From Nocardiopsis suaedae (GTDB lineage: Bacteria; Actinomycetota; Actinomycetes; Streptosporangiales; Streptosporangiaceae), in assembly GCF_027706745.1 (NCBI RefSeq), contig NZ_JAQFWP010000066.1, forward strand, positions 1 to 41,671: a DNA stretch of 41,671 bases, in the 5' to 3' direction. The position numbers were made by a program, and so were the translations under genes. Position 1 is the first letter of the stretch. Each line of letters starts with the position of its first letter. The notes under the pieces are model-generated. The model ran no database searches. It was not told where the DNA came from and saw only the letters and a list, made by a program, of their open reading frames with translations. Positions 9,100 to 16,832 of the stretch are shown in pieces.

Positions 9100-9456
9100 T
9101 CACCCGGTACCGCCCGCGGCGAGGCCCAGCACCAGGGCGGCCGCGGCGATGGCGAGGAACACGATCCCGCCGGCGATGTCGCGGGACCCCACCCGCAGGT
9201 GGGCGGTGATCGCACCGATGAAGTAGAGCACGAGTCCGGACGCGGCCAGGGTCCCCAGGAGCGGCACGGCGAACCCGGCCAGCAGCCCCACGGCGCCCGC
9301 CGCGAGGAGCAGGCCCAGCACCGGCACCCACGTCCGGGGGACGCCCTTCATGTCCGCCTGGGTCTTGGGGTAGTCGTGGCCGATCAGGTAGACGGCGGCG
9401 GCGGCGCCGTTGAAGAGCGCTCCGAGGACGGTGACGGTGGTGTAGGCGGCGAACAC
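9100..9456 (-). CDS. DoxX-like small membrane protein
   Basis: The protein has 118 residues with about four hydrophobic segments (AYTTVTVLGALFNGAAAAVYLIG; WVPVLGLLLAAGAVGLLAG; LLGTLAASGLVLYFIGAITAHLR; IAGGIVFLAIAAAALVLGLA). This pattern, with the GALxNG motif in helix 1 and a short KGVPRTWVPVLG loop, is that of DoxX-like proteins of actinobacteria, whose function is poorly defined. The GTG at 9454-9456 was preferred because GGAGAA lies just upstream and family members begin at this point. An in-frame ATG at about 9519 with GGAGCG upstream would add 21 residues across a predicted stem-loop. The gene converges with the importer operon on the other strand. Confidence 0.75.
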   Translation of the reverse strand: MFAAYTTVTVLGALFNGAAAAVYLIGHDYPKTQADMKGVPRTWVPVLGLLLAAGAVGLLAGFAVPLLGTLAASGLVLYFIGAITAHLRVGSRDIAGGIVFLAIAAAALVLGLAAGGTG

Positions 9457-9474
9457 GGCTTCTCCGTTTCCGTG

Positions 9475-9517
9475 GGGGACGGCGGTGCCGGGCACCCCGT
9501 CGCGGGATGCCGTCCCC
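9475..9517 (-). promoter_or_regulatory. nested stem-loop just upstream of the DoxX-like gene
   Basis: GGGGACGGC at 9475-9483 pairs with GCCGTCCCC at 9509-9517. Directly inside the first arm lies a second palindrome, GGTGCC-G-GGCACC at 9484-9496. If transcribed, the leader would fold tightly 19 bases before the GTG start. It may control translation or bind a repressor. Confidence 0.35.
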
Positions 9518-9644
9518 ATGAACGACGCTCCGTCCGCGCGTTCTGTGACATCGGTCGGGGCCGGGCGCGCAGGAGGCCCTGCCGCCCGCCGCTCCTCGGC
9601 CGTGCCTCAGCGCGGTCCGAGCCGCCCCGTCCGGATGCGGGGTC

Positions 9645-10079
9645 TCAGTGGGTGTTCGGCTGCGCGCTCCGGGCGCCGCGGGCGTTGATCTCGGCGTCGA
9701 CCTCGGCCAGGAGGTCGGAGATGGCGCGGATCGCCTCACGGCTCTTGGCCGGGTCGGCCTCCCGGGCCAGGCTGGCCTCCAGGCGGCGCAGCCGCTCGCT
9801 GCGCTCGGGGAACCGGTGCAGGGCCGCGAACTGCGACCACTTGGCGGCGAAGACCCGCATCGGCTGCATGCCCGGCGAGGCGCGCTGGTCGGCCTCGGCT
9901 CGGGACAGGTCCCGCTGGAACTCCCCCAGCCGCTGGGGCGCGAGTACGGACACCGCCTCCCGCAATGCCTCGGGGGTCGAATCCGGCTGCGGGATGATGG
10001 GGGTGTCGGCCGGCACAGGCGCTCCCTTGTGATCGATCACCGATGGTCGGTCAGGGCCCGGCGCGCGCCGGGCCGACAT
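9645..10079 (-). CDS. DUF6247-like protein of unknown function
   Basis: The 144-residue soluble protein resembles the actinobacterial DUF6247 group: a Pro-rich lead, then a helical segment of the form TPEALREAVSVLAPQRLGEFQRDLSRA, and later MRVFAAKWSQFAALHR followed by an Arg/Glu-rich helix. DUF6247 genes often sit beside small toxin genes, but no partner is visible here; the C-terminal half (residues 95-144) is more extended than in typical members. The ATG at 10077-10079 is preceded by GGAG only two bases away; a GTG at 10038-10040 is a possible alternative start. A CCATCG/CGATGG dyad lies upstream. The assignment rests on sequence style recalled from the family. Confidence 0.65.
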   Translation of the reverse strand: MSARRAPGPDRPSVIDHKGAPVPADTPIIPQPDSTPEALREAVSVLAPQRLGEFQRDLSRAEADQRASPGMQPMRVFAAKWSQFAALHRFPERSERLRRLEASLAREADPAKSREAIRAISDLLAEVDAEINARGARSAQPNTH

Positions 10080-10116
10080 CGCTCCGGGCGCGACCGTCCT
10101 CTATTCTCCGTTCGCC

Positions 10117-10135
10117 CCATCGAATCATGCGATGG
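10117..10135. promoter_or_regulatory. inverted repeat upstream of the DUF6247-like gene
   Basis: CCATCG and CGATGG are separated by seven bases. The dyad ends 38 bases before the ATG of the DUF6247-like gene, a reasonable position for an operator. A TAGAGG hexamer that could serve as a -10 lies between it and the start. Confidence 0.3.
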
Positions 10136-10201
10136 ACCGATTCGGGCGCCTGAGCGGAGAACGGTCCGGTGAACATGGGCCCGCGGCCCCGGCCCGGCGC
10201 C

Positions 10202-11242
10202 TCACCCGGGGGCGGTGCAGCGGCGCAGTTCCTCCGGGCTCGCGTTGCCCCCGGTGCACACGACGGCGATGCGGCCTCCCCGGAAGCGGTCGCCGACCGC
10301 GCGGGCGCCCGCCAAGGCGGCCGCGCCCGCCCCCTCGGCGACCGTCCTGGCCTCGGACATCGCCCACCACTGGGCGCGGCGGATGTCCTCGTCGCCGACG
10401 AGCACGAAATCGTCGAGCAGGTCGCGGAGCACCGACTGCGGGAGCGCGAACCCGCGCCCGGTCGCCAGCCCTTCGGCGCGGGTGCGGTTCGGGCGGGACG
10501 TGCAGGCGCCCGCGCGCCAGGAGTCGTGCGCCGCCGGGGAGGCGTCGGACTGCACGCCGATGATCCGGCACCCCGGTGCCACCGCGCGGGCGGCGATGCA
10601 GGCGCCCGCGGCGCCGCTGCCCCCGCCCACCGGGACGAGGACCGCGTCCAGGTCGGGCGCCTCCTCGAAGAGCTCCAGGTAGGCCGTGGCGACGCCGGCG
10701 ACGAGGTCCGGCTCGTCGCCGGGGCTGACCAGGCGGGCGCCCCGGTCGGCGGCGAGGGCCTCGGCCCGGACCCGCGCCCCGTCCAGGTCGCTCCCGGCCT
10801 CGACCAGTTCGGCGCCGAGGGCGCGGACGGCCTCGGCCTTGACCGGGTTGGGGTCCTCCGGGACGACGATGGTGCAGGGGGCGCCGGTGGCGCGGGCGGC
10901 GTAGGCGATCGACTGGGCGTGGTTGCCGGTGGAGTAGGTGACCACGCCGCGGGACCGCTCCCCCGGGGTCATCCGGGAGAGCAGGACGAGGCCGCCGCGG
11001 ACCTTGAAGGCGCCGGTCGGCTGGAGGTTCTCGTGCTTGACGAGCACCCGCGCCCCCAGGCGGCGGTCGAGCGCGGGGTAGGAGCGCAGCGGGGTGGGGT
11101 CGAGGAGGCCGCGGAGGAGCCGCCGGGCGCGGAGGACGCCGGTGATGCCGGGGGCGGAGGCGCCGGCGGCGGGCCCGGTGGCGGGGCCCTCGGCGGCCGT
11201 CCGCGGGGCGTCGGATTCGGTGGCTGCGTGCGCACTGGTCAT
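10202..11242 (-). CDS. PLP-dependent threonine/serine ammonia-lyase (dehydratase)
   Basis: The 346-residue fold-type II PLP enzyme should deaminate threonine or serine to a 2-oxoacid plus ammonia. The PLP lysine is in PTGAFKVRGG (about residue 78), the phosphate-binding loop is VGGGSGAAG (about 193-201), and the C-terminal cofactor motif is VVCTGGNASPE. There is no ACT regulatory domain, so it is the catabolic/short type and not the feedback-controlled ilvA form. The first 35 residues are Ala/Thr-rich and probably disordered. The ATG at 11240-11242 is chosen, with GGAGGG very close upstream; an ATG at 11251 is an alternative. It is divergent from a LysR gene with an operator-like dyad between them, which suggests the LysR protein controls it. 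Confidence 0.88.
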   Translation of the reverse strand: MTSAHAATESDAPRTAAEGPATGPAAGASAPGITGVLRARRLLRGLLDPTPLRSYPALDRRLGARVLVKHENLQPTGAFKVRGGLVLLSRMTPGERSRGVVTYSTGNHAQSIAYAARATGAPCTIVVPEDPNPVKAEAVRALGAELVEAGSDLDGARVRAEALAADRGARLVSPGDEPDLVAGVATAYLELFEEAPDLDAVLVPVGGGSGAAGACIAARAVAPGCRIIGVQSDASPAAHDSWRAGACTSRPNRTRAEGLATGRGFALPQSVLRDLLDDFVLVGDEDIRRAQWWAMSEARTVAEGAGAAALAGARAVGDRFRGGRIAVVCTGGNASPEELRRCTAPG

Positions 11243-11267
11243 GCCCTCCATCCTTGGCCGGGCCGTC

Positions 11268-11316
11268 CCATAGGACAAATGCCGGTTCCGAGTGGATCCA
11301 TAGGGGGCGTCTATGG
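11268..11316. promoter_or_regulatory. LysR-type operator with T-N11-A core between divergent genes
   Basis: CCATAG at 11298-11303 and CTATGG at 11311-11316 form a perfect 6-bp dyad with a 7-base spacer, containing the T-N11-A core (11301-11313) typical of LysR-type regulator sites. A third half-site, CCATAG, lies at 11268-11273, exactly 30 bp upstream, so on the same DNA face about three helical turns away. This fits a regulatory site plus activation site for the LysR tetramer. Confidence 0.65.
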
Positions 11317-11323
11317 CACCCGG

Positions 11324-11329
11324 TACCGT
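11324..11329 (+). promoter_or_regulatory. -10 element for leaderless transcription of the LysR gene
   Basis: TACCGT lies six bases before the GTG at 11336, the spacing expected if transcription starts at the initiation codon. The LysR operator overlaps the region just upstream, which would allow autorepression. Confidence 0.45.
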
Positions 11330-11335
11330 GGGGGC

Positions 11336-12313
11336 GTGTTCGACGAGACCCGGCTGCGCGTCTTCGCCGCGATCGCCCGCGAGGGGTCGGTGACCGGCGC
11401 TGCGGCGGCGCTGCACTACGCCCAGCCCTCGGTCAGCCACCACCTGGCCCGCTTGGAGGCCGAGGCGGGGGTGGCGCTGGTGCGGCGCAGCGGGCGCGGC
11501 ATCCGGCTCACCGACGCGGGAACCGCGCTGGCCGCCCGCGCCGAGGAGATCCTGGGCCGCATCGACCAGGCCCGCGCCGAGCTGGCCGCGCACGCCGGAC
11601 TGACCCGGGGCCGGGTGCGGCTGCCCGCCTTCCCCTCCGCGCTGGCGGTCCTGGTGCCGCAGGCGGCGGCGCGGTTCGGCGATCGTCACCCCGGGGTGGA
11701 GGCGGCCCTGGTGGAGGCCGAGCCGCCGGAGGCGCTGGCCGCGGTGCGCCGGGGCGAGGCCGACGCGGCGGTCGTCTTCCGCCACGAGGACGAGCCGCCG
11801 CCGGAGGGGTTCCACGCGGTGCCCCTGCTGGAGGACCCGATCCACCTGGTCGTCCCGGCGGCCGACCGGGACGCGGACGGGCCGCGCACCGGCGCGCGCC
11901 CCGCGCGCCTGCGGGACCACGCGGACCGCCGGTGGATCACCGGGTGCGAGCGCTGCCGGGCCCAGCTCCTCCGGGCGTGCGCCGCCGAGGGCTTCGAGCC
12001 GGAGGTCGCCTACGCCACCGACGACTATGTGGCGGTGCAGGCGCTGGTGGCGGCGGGCCTGGGCGTGAGCACCCTGCCGGAGCTGGCCCTGCGCGCGCAC
12101 CACGGGGACGGCCTGCACACCGAGCCGACGGGCCGGGTGCGCCTGGTGGAGGCGGTGACCTTCGGCGCGCCCCCGCTCCCGGCACCGGTGGAGGCGTTCC
12201 TGGAGGTGCTGTCGGAGGTCGCGGAGGCGATGGGGGGCCGCGCCTCCGGGAGGCGGCGGCACGGCCGGTCCTCCCCCGGCGCCGCCGCCACGGGCACCGT
12301 CCGAGGCATGTGA
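11336..12313 (+). CDS. LysR-family transcriptional regulator
   Basis: The 325-residue regulator begins with the LysR winged helix-turn-helix at residues 1-60 (LRVFAAIAREGSVTGAAAALHYAQPSVSHHLARLEAEAG), followed by a helical linker and a two-lobed effector-binding domain (about 90-295). The last 30 residues are a basic tail beyond the usual domain end. By position it probably senses an amino acid or derived metabolite and controls the divergent ammonia-lyase; an operator dyad lies between them. The GTG at 11336 is preceded by a -10 hexamer at six bases and no ribosome site, so it is likely leaderless. A GNAT acetyltransferase gene follows after 10 bases and may be cotranscribed. Confidence 0.92.
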   Translation: MFDETRLRVFAAIAREGSVTGAAAALHYAQPSVSHHLARLEAEAGVALVRRSGRGIRLTDAGTALAARAEEILGRIDQARAELAAHAGLTRGRVRLPAFPSALAVLVPQAAARFGDRHPGVEAALVEAEPPEALAAVRRGEADAAVVFRHEDEPPPEGFHAVPLLEDPIHLVVPAADRDADGPRTGARPARLRDHADRRWITGCERCRAQLLRACAAEGFEPEVAYATDDYVAVQALVAAGLGVSTLPELALRAHHGDGLHTEPTGRVRLVEAVTFGAPPLPAPVEAFLEVLSEVAEAMGGRASGRRRHGRSSPGAAATGTVRGM

Positions 12314-12323
12314 TCCTTCACCG

Positions 12324-12854
12324 ATGGACACTCCGGTACCCCCTGGCACCTCAGCCCCCGTCGTCACCGTCGAACCGGTGGGGGACGAGGCCCGTGCCCT
12401 CATCGAGCGGCTCGGGCAGTTCGAGCGGCATGACATGTCCGAGTTCCGCGGGGCCGTCCCCGATGAGGAGGGCGTCTTCCCCTTCCCGCGCCTCCCCCTC
12501 TTCTTCGACGACCCGGATCGTGAGGTGCTCCTGATCCGGACGGACGGCGCGGTCGCCGGGTTCGCCCTCACCCGGCCCCTCTCCGACGGGTCCACGTCCA
12601 TCGGGTCCTTCTTCGTCCTGCGGGGCCTACGGCGCGGCGGGGTCGGCATACGGGCGGCGCTCGCCCTCCTGCGCCTGCGGCCGGGGCGCTGGTCGATCGC
12701 CTTCCAGGAGGACAACCCCGGCGCCGCCCGCTTCTGGCGGCGCGTCGCCGACGCGGCGGCCGGAGACCACTGGCGCGAGGAGCGCCGCGAGGTCCCCGGC
12801 CGCCCCGAGCTGCCACCGGACACCTGGATCCTGTTGGCCACGGAAGACGACTAG
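12324..12854 (+). CDS. GNAT-family N-acetyltransferase (COG5628-like)
   Basis: The 176-residue protein has the GNAT fold: a front strand LLIRTDGAVAGFALTRPL, then SIGSFFVLRGLRRGGVG, whose RxxGxG-type sequence (RRGGVG) binds the acetyl-CoA pyrophosphate, and a late FQEDNPGAARFWRRVA helix typical of acetyltransferases that recognise small substrates. The acceptor is unknown. It starts 10 bases after the LysR stop. There is no clear Shine-Dalgarno sequence. Its TAG stop forms part of a CTAG sequence into which a 120-bp miniature element appears to have inserted, so the natural 3' flank has been displaced. Confidence 0.85.
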   Translation: MDTPVPPGTSAPVVTVEPVGDEARALIERLGQFERHDMSEFRGAVPDEEGVFPFPRLPLFFDDPDREVLLIRTDGAVAGFALTRPLSDGSTSIGSFFVLRGLRRGGVGIRAALALLRLRPGRWSIAFQEDNPGAARFWRRVADAAAGDHWREERREVPGRPELPPDTWILLATEDD

Positions 12855-12974
12855 GGCGTGTTTCTCGGATCATTTTCGGCTCGCGGCCACGCCCCTACTG
12901 CGCCGCTTCGCGATTATCGCGCAGCGGGGGCCCGAACGACGCTCGCTGATCGAAAAGCCTCCAAGAAACACCCC
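12855..12974. mobile_element. 120-bp MITE with about 25-bp terminal inverted repeats and CTAG duplication
   Basis: The left end reads GGGCGTGTTTCTCGGA and the right end, read inward on the minus strand, GGGGGTGTTTCTTGGA; over the first 25 bases 20 match. The element is flanked by CTAG at 12851-12854 and 12975-12978, a YTAR-type target duplication as used by IS5-group elements. It has no reading frame of its own, and its middle holds another imperfect dyad (CGCTTCGCGA/TCGCGCAGCG), so the whole element can fold as a long hairpin. The left CTAG contains the stop codon of the GNAT gene, which is kept intact. Confidence 0.75.
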
Positions 12975-12978
12975 CTAG

Positions 12979-13375
12979 ACCGGGACGGCCCAGGCGGCCC
13001 CAGGCGCCCCCGGCGACCCCGGCGGGGCGGAATTCGCGTCCGCATCCGGCCACCGAGGCGGCGGGTCCGATTCACGGCGCCCCGACCAACGTGCGGGCAT
13101 TCACGAAAAAGGCCCCCATCGCCGCCTTCCACTCAATTCACATTCCTTTCTAAAGGAGAGATATTGAACCTCCAGGTCGACACGGATACCGTCACGACCT
13201 GGAACAACGCACCCAAAAAACACTGATCACCCTTCTTTTCCCTGGAAAGGCGCCTAGGTCTCCACAGCTCCGCAGGACCCTCTTAGGGTCGGTCGGCGTG
13301 GACCGGAGCACCCCTTCTCCGATTCACACGACCGAAGAGACGCGATTCACTCGGAGACCGAGAAGAGGATCCCCG
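12979..13375 (+). other. gene-poor region upstream of the secreted protein
   Basis: Apart from the possible 20-residue peptide gene at 13164-13226, I see no gene here. The stretch 13130-13260 is AT-richer than its surroundings and probably contains promoter sequence. GACCCT and AGGGTC at 13276-13290 form a short perfect dyad with a CTT centre, 86 bases before the secreted-protein start, and could be an operator. AGAGGA just before 13376 is that gene's ribosome site. Confidence 0.4.
13164..13226 (+). CDS. candidate 20-residue peptide gene with strong ribosome-binding site
   Basis: AAAGGAG at 13152-13158, the best Shine-Dalgarno match in the region, is followed after five bases by TTG and a 20-codon frame. 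The peptide begins MNLQVD, has a Thr-rich middle, and ends WNNAPKKH with no hydrophobic segment and no Cys. It could be a peptide precursor, a leader peptide controlling the downstream secreted-protein gene, or chance. The TTG start and short length limit confidence; the strength and exact spacing of the ribosome site are the main reasons to list it. No peptide-modifying enzyme is encoded nearby. Confidence 0.35.
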   Translation: MNLQVDTDTVTTWNNAPKKH

Positions 13376-14014
13376 ATGCCCTCACCGAAATCCCCCGCTT
13401 CCAGGTCCGCCGTCGCGGTCACCCTGTCCGGGGCGTGCCTGGCCCTCGCGGCCGCCGCGCCGGCCTCGGCCTCGCCCGCCCCCTCCGCCCCCGACGCGGA
13501 CCTGCCCGCCGGCGTCCCGGACAAGGTCGTCCAGGTCCCCATGGAGGCGGCGAACATCGTCTCGGCCGAGCCGGCCGCCGACGGCGAGGGGGCCACGGCC
13601 CGGCTGGACAACGGGCAGAGCATCGAGCTGTCCGAAGAGGCCTACGACCGCTGGACGGAGAACAAGGACGAGGTCGACACCAAGGACCTGGTCGTCGGCG
13701 ACTGCGGCTACTCCTTCCTGTGGCTGTTCAGCACCGGCAACCAGGGCTACATGGTCTGGACCGGGTTCCACGTGAACGAGAACGCCTGGTTCTACGGCTG
13801 GGAGTCGGCCGTGATCGGCGCCGGAGAGACCCGGTACGAGCAGACCTTCGAAGACGGAGGGGTCCTGGACTCCCAGGACTGGAGCCAGGACTATTACGGC
13901 ATGGTCCCGGCCACCGACCTCTACGACGGGATGGTCGACAACGGCTGGGCCTTCCTGTCGAACTTCCAGGTCTGCACGGCCCTCGGGCCCAACGACACCC
14001 AGTGGATCCAGTGA
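13376..14014 (+). CDS. secreted protein of unknown function, 212 aa
   Basis: A Sec signal peptide covers about residues 1-35 (SRSAVAVTLSGACLALAAAAPASA, cleavage after ASA). The mature part is acidic, with a linker rich in Ala/Pro/Asp, then residues 100-212 form a compact domain rich in Trp, Tyr and Phe (CGYSFLWLFSTGNQGYMVWTGF, then VNENAWFYGWES) and containing two Cys (about residues 118 and 202) that could form a disulfide. I do not recognise a named family; similar aromatic-rich secreted proteins are common in actinomycetes. The ATG at 13376 has AGAGGA seven bases upstream. A strong hairpin directly after the stop makes it monocistronic. Confidence 0.8.
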   Translation: MPSPKSPASRSAVAVTLSGACLALAAAAPASASPAPSAPDADLPAGVPDKVVQVPMEAANIVSAEPAADGEGATARLDNGQSIELSEEAYDRWTENKDEVDTKDLVVGDCGYSFLWLFSTGNQGYMVWTGFHVNENAWFYGWESAVIGAGETRYEQTFEDGGVLDSQDWSQDYYGMVPATDLYDGMVDNGWAFLSNFQVCTALGPNDTQWIQ

Positions 14015-14020
14015 CCGGCC

Positions 14021-14053
14021 GGGCCTCCTGCCGCTCCCCGCGGCCGGAGGCCC
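14021..14053 (+). terminator. hairpin terminator after the secreted-protein gene
   Basis: GGGCCTCC at 14021-14028 pairs with GGAGGCCC at 14046-14053, and GCCGC pairs with GCGGC inside, giving a 13-bp stem with one mismatch and a TCCCC loop. There is no T-run, as is usual for actinomycete terminators. It begins six bases after the stop codon. Confidence 0.65.
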
Positions 14054-14110
14054 CCCGGCGGGCGCCCGCCCGCCGCCCCTGACCGCCCCGACGGAAGCGA
14101 CCGTGACGCC

Positions 14111-14689
14111 ATGCGGATACGCCCCTCCTCAGCCGAGATCGCCCTCGACGCCCCGTGGAGCCTGAACTGGCTGTGGTTCGCCGAGCCGGACCGCGGCGGC
14201 ACCGACTTCACACCCGAGCCCCGCGGCCGGAGCGCCCTGCCCCGGGCCGGGGAGGCCGTCCATGAGGAGTGGCGCGCATGGCGGAGGGACCTGTGGCGGG
14301 AGGCCGCCCGCGGCGGCCTCCCGCACGGGCCTACCGGCTGTGATCCGCCGCACTTCTCCTCACTCGGCGGCGCCGGCCCGCTCGCCGCGCACCTGCGCGG
14401 GGCCTGGCCGCCCTTCCAGGCCTGGTGGGACGGCGGCGCCAAGCGGGCGCTGGCCGACCTGCTGATGGAGCCGGGGGTCCGCGGCACCGCCGCCGACGCC
14501 CGCCGCGCGCTTCCCGACGGCCACCGCCTGACCGTGCACGCCGTCGCCCTCGCCGACGCCCAGACCCTGGCCGAGCGGCGCACCGAGGGCGAACTGCACG
14601 CCGCCGTGTCCGCCGGACTGCTCCGCGACGCCGACGGCTTCCGCACCTGGCTCATGCGCACGGCCGAGTCGGTCGGCGGGGCCCACTGA
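14111..14689 (+). CDS. hypothetical protein, 192 aa
   Basis: The protein starts MRIRPSSAEIALDAPW and is rich in Trp and Arg (SLNWLWF, EEWRAWRRDLWREAARGG, AWPPFQAWWDGG). It has no signal peptide or membrane segment. I recognise no family; the central part looks mainly helical. GGAAGCG lies about 11 bases before the ATG. It converges with the second importer operon and lies 45 bases from its last gene. Codon-position GC bias is as in neighbouring real genes. Confidence 0.7.
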   Translation: MRIRPSSAEIALDAPWSLNWLWFAEPDRGGTDFTPEPRGRSALPRAGEAVHEEWRAWRRDLWREAARGGLPHGPTGCDPPHFSSLGGAGPLAAHLRGAWPPFQAWWDGGAKRALADLLMEPGVRGTAADARRALPDGHRLTVHAVALADAQTLAERRTEGELHAAVSAGLLRDADGFRTWLMRTAESVGGAH

Positions 14690-14733
14690 CACCGGGCACC
14701 TCTGACGCCGGGCACCGGGCGCGGCCCCGCCGC

Positions 14734-15795
14734 TCAGTCCCCGGTGCGCCCCAGCGCCGCGTAGTGGCAGGCCACCCGCGCCGGGCCGCTGCCGGAGAGC
14801 ACCCCCGGGTCCTGCGTCCTGCAGGCGTCGGCCACCCCCGCGCGTTCGGCCTCGCCCGAGGCCAGCACGGGGCACCGGGCGTGGAACCGGCACCCGCCCG
14901 GGATCCTGGTCGGGTCCGGCGGCTCGCCCGCCAGGACCTGGGGCTCCTCGGCGCCGGACTCCGGCAGCACCGACATCAGCGCCTGCGTGTAGGGGTGGCG
15001 CGGCGCGGCCAGCACCTCCTCCACCGGGCCCGCCTCGACCACCCGGCCCAGGTACATCACCGCCACCCGGTCGGCGATGTTCCACGCCATGCCCAGGTCG
15101 TGCGTGACCACCAGCGCCGACAGCCCCAGGTCCGCGCGCAGGTCCAGCAGCAGCCGCAGGATCTCCCCGCGCACCGACGCGTCCAGGGAGGCCACCGGCT
15201 CGTCGGCCACCAGCGCCTCCGGCTCCAGCACCAGCGCCCCGGCGATCACCACCCGCTGGCGCTGCCCCCCGGACAGCTCGTGCGGGTAGCGCAGGTAGAA
15301 CCGCTCCGGCGGGCGGAGCCCGGCGCGGGACAGCGCGCCGGCCACCCGGCGCTCCTCGTCGGCGGTCGCCCCCTCGTGGATGCGCAGCCCCTCGGCGACC
15401 GCGTCGTAGACCGTGTGCCGGGGGTTGAGCGATCCCGCCGGGTCCTGCTGCACGAGCTGCACCCGGTGCCGGTAGCGCTTGAGCGCCCGCGCGCCGTAGG
15501 CCAGCGGCCGCCCCTCGAACAGCACCCGCCCGGCGGTGGGCCGCTCCAGCCCGAGCAGGGTGCGCGCCAGCGTGGTCTTGCCGCACCCGGACTCGCCGAC
15601 CAGCGCCAGCACCTCCCCGGCGTGCAGGTCCAGGTCGACCCCGTCGACCGCGCGGGCGGTGCCCCGCCCGCCGCGGCCGGTGAACTCCACGCTCAGCCCG
15701 GACGCGCTGAGCAGCGGCTCCCCCTCCGGGCGGGCGTCCCCCGACGCGCCTTGCGGGCCGTCCTGCGGGCCGCTCTTCTGCAGTTCGGCGGTCAT
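14734..15795 (-). CDS. ABC importer ATPase, DppF/OppF type
   Basis: The 353-residue ATPase is one of two that drive the second importer. Walker [10 protein letters not shown] is at 67-75, the Q-loop is [13 protein letters not shown], the signature is [11 protein letters not shown], Walker B is [12 protein letters not shown] and the H-loop His is in VVTHDLG. It ends with the oligopeptide-transporter C-terminal domain carrying a Cys-containing CRFHARCPV motif. The start overlaps the stop of the DppD-type gene as ATGA. The motif [12 protein letters not shown] is the form usually seen in DppF rather than DppD subunits. Confidence 0.93.
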   Translation of the reverse strand: MTAELQKSGPQDGPQGASGDARPEGEPLLSASGLSVEFTGRGGRGTARAVDGVDLDLHAGEVLALVGESGCGKTTLARTLLGLERPTAGRVLFEGRPLAYGARALKRYRHRVQLVQQDPAGSLNPRHTVYDAVAEGLRIHEGATADEERRVAGALSRAGLRPPERFYLRYPHELSGGQRQRVVIAGALVLEPEALVADEPVASLDASVRGEILRLLLDLRADLGLSALVVTHDLGMAWNIADRVAVMYLGRVVEAGPVEEVLAAPRHPYTQALMSVLPESGAEEPQVLAGEPPDPTRIPGGCRFHARCPVLASGEAERAGVADACRTQDPGVLSGSGPARVACHYAALGRTGD

Positions 15796-16832
15796 ACGGC
15801 CTCCTCCAGCACCTTGACGCAGGCGGCGCGGCGGCCGCCGTCCCCGGCCGACCACAGGTCCGGGTCGGTGCTGGAGCACCGCTCCTCGGCCACCGCGCAG
15901 CGCGGCCGGAAGGAGCAGCCCTCGGGCAGTGCCGCCGGGTCGGGCGGGTCCCCGGGCAGCCCGCGCGGCGCCATCCGCGACTCCGGGTCGCCCACGCGGG
16001 GGAAGGCCGCGCTGAGGGCCGCCGCGTACGGGTGGCGGGCGGCGGCGACCACCTCGGCGGCGGGCCCCTCCTCGACCACCCGCCCGGCGTACATCACCGC
16101 CAGCCGGTCGCAGGTGTCGGCCAGCACCGACAGGTCGTGGCTGATCATCAGCAGACCGATGCCGCTGCCGGCCACCAGGTCGTCGATGAGCCGCAGGATC
16201 TGCGCCTGCACCATCACGTCCAGGGCGGTGGTGGGCTCGTCGGCGATGATCAGCCGGGGCTCGCAGGCCAGCGCCATCGCGATCATCACCCGCTGGCGCT
16301 GCCCGCCGGACAGCTCGTGCGGGTAGGAGCGGGCCCGCCAGCGCGGCAGCCCCACGTCCTCCAGCAGCTCGCCGACCCGCGCCTGCGCCCCGCCGGGCGG
16401 GACGGTGCCGTGCAGCAGCATGGGCTCGGCGACCTGGTCGCCGACGCGGCGCACCGCGTTCAGCGCGTGCATGGCCCCTTGGAACACGATGGAGGCGCCC
16501 GCCCAGCGCACGGCCCGCAGCCGCCCCCAGCGCATGGCCGAGACGTCCTCGCCGTCCAGCAGCACCGAGCCGCCGACCCGAGCCGACTTGGGCAGCAGGC
16601 GCAGAAGGGCGAGGGCGATGGTGGACTTGCCGCACCCCGACTCCCCCGCCACGCCCAGCTTGCTGCCGGCCTCCAGGGTGAACGACACCCCGCGCACGGC
16701 GGGCACCCGGCCTCCGGCGGTGCGGTAGTCCACCCGGAGGCCGTCGACCCGCAGCAGCGGGGCCGGGCCCACCGCCCGCCCCTCATCGGCCTGCGCCCCG
16801 TCGGGCGTCCGCGCCCCGTCGTCCTTACTCAC
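15792..16832 (-). CDS. ABC importer ATPase, DppD/OppD type
   Basis: The 346-residue protein is the partner ATPase. Walker [10 protein letters not shown] is at 63-71; the Q-loop reads [18 protein letters not shown], a common DppD variant; the signature is [12 protein letters not shown], and Walker B is [11 protein letters not shown]. The tail holds [14 protein letters not shown], the Cys cluster typical of this group. The GTG at 16830-16832 overlaps the permease stop as GTGA, with GGGAG upstream. The organisation SBP-B-C-D-F with overlaps throughout makes this one translationally coupled operon. Confidence 0.93.
   Translation of the reverse strand: MSKDDGARTPDGAQADEGRAVGPAPLLRVDGLRVDYRTAGGRVPAVRGVSFTLEAGSKLGVAGESGCGKSTIALALLRLLPKSARVGGSVLLDGEDVSAMRWGRLRAVRWAGASIVFQGAMHALNAVRRVGDQVAEPMLLHGTVPPGGAQARVGELLEDVGLPRWRARSYPHELSGGQRQRVMIAMALACEPRLIIADEPTTALDVMVQAQILRLIDDLVAGSGIGLLMISHDLSVLADTCDRLAVMYAGRVVEEGPAAEVVAAARHPYAAALSAAFPRVGDPESRMAPRGLPGDPPDPAALPEGCSFRPRCAVAEERCSSTDPDLWSAGDGGRRAACVKVLEEAV

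Noticed and set aside
9685-9700. Additional copy of the GTTGATCTCGG palindrome arm
   Set aside because: The match is limited to 11 bases and lies inside the coding sequence of the DUF6247-like gene, where it encodes part of its helix.
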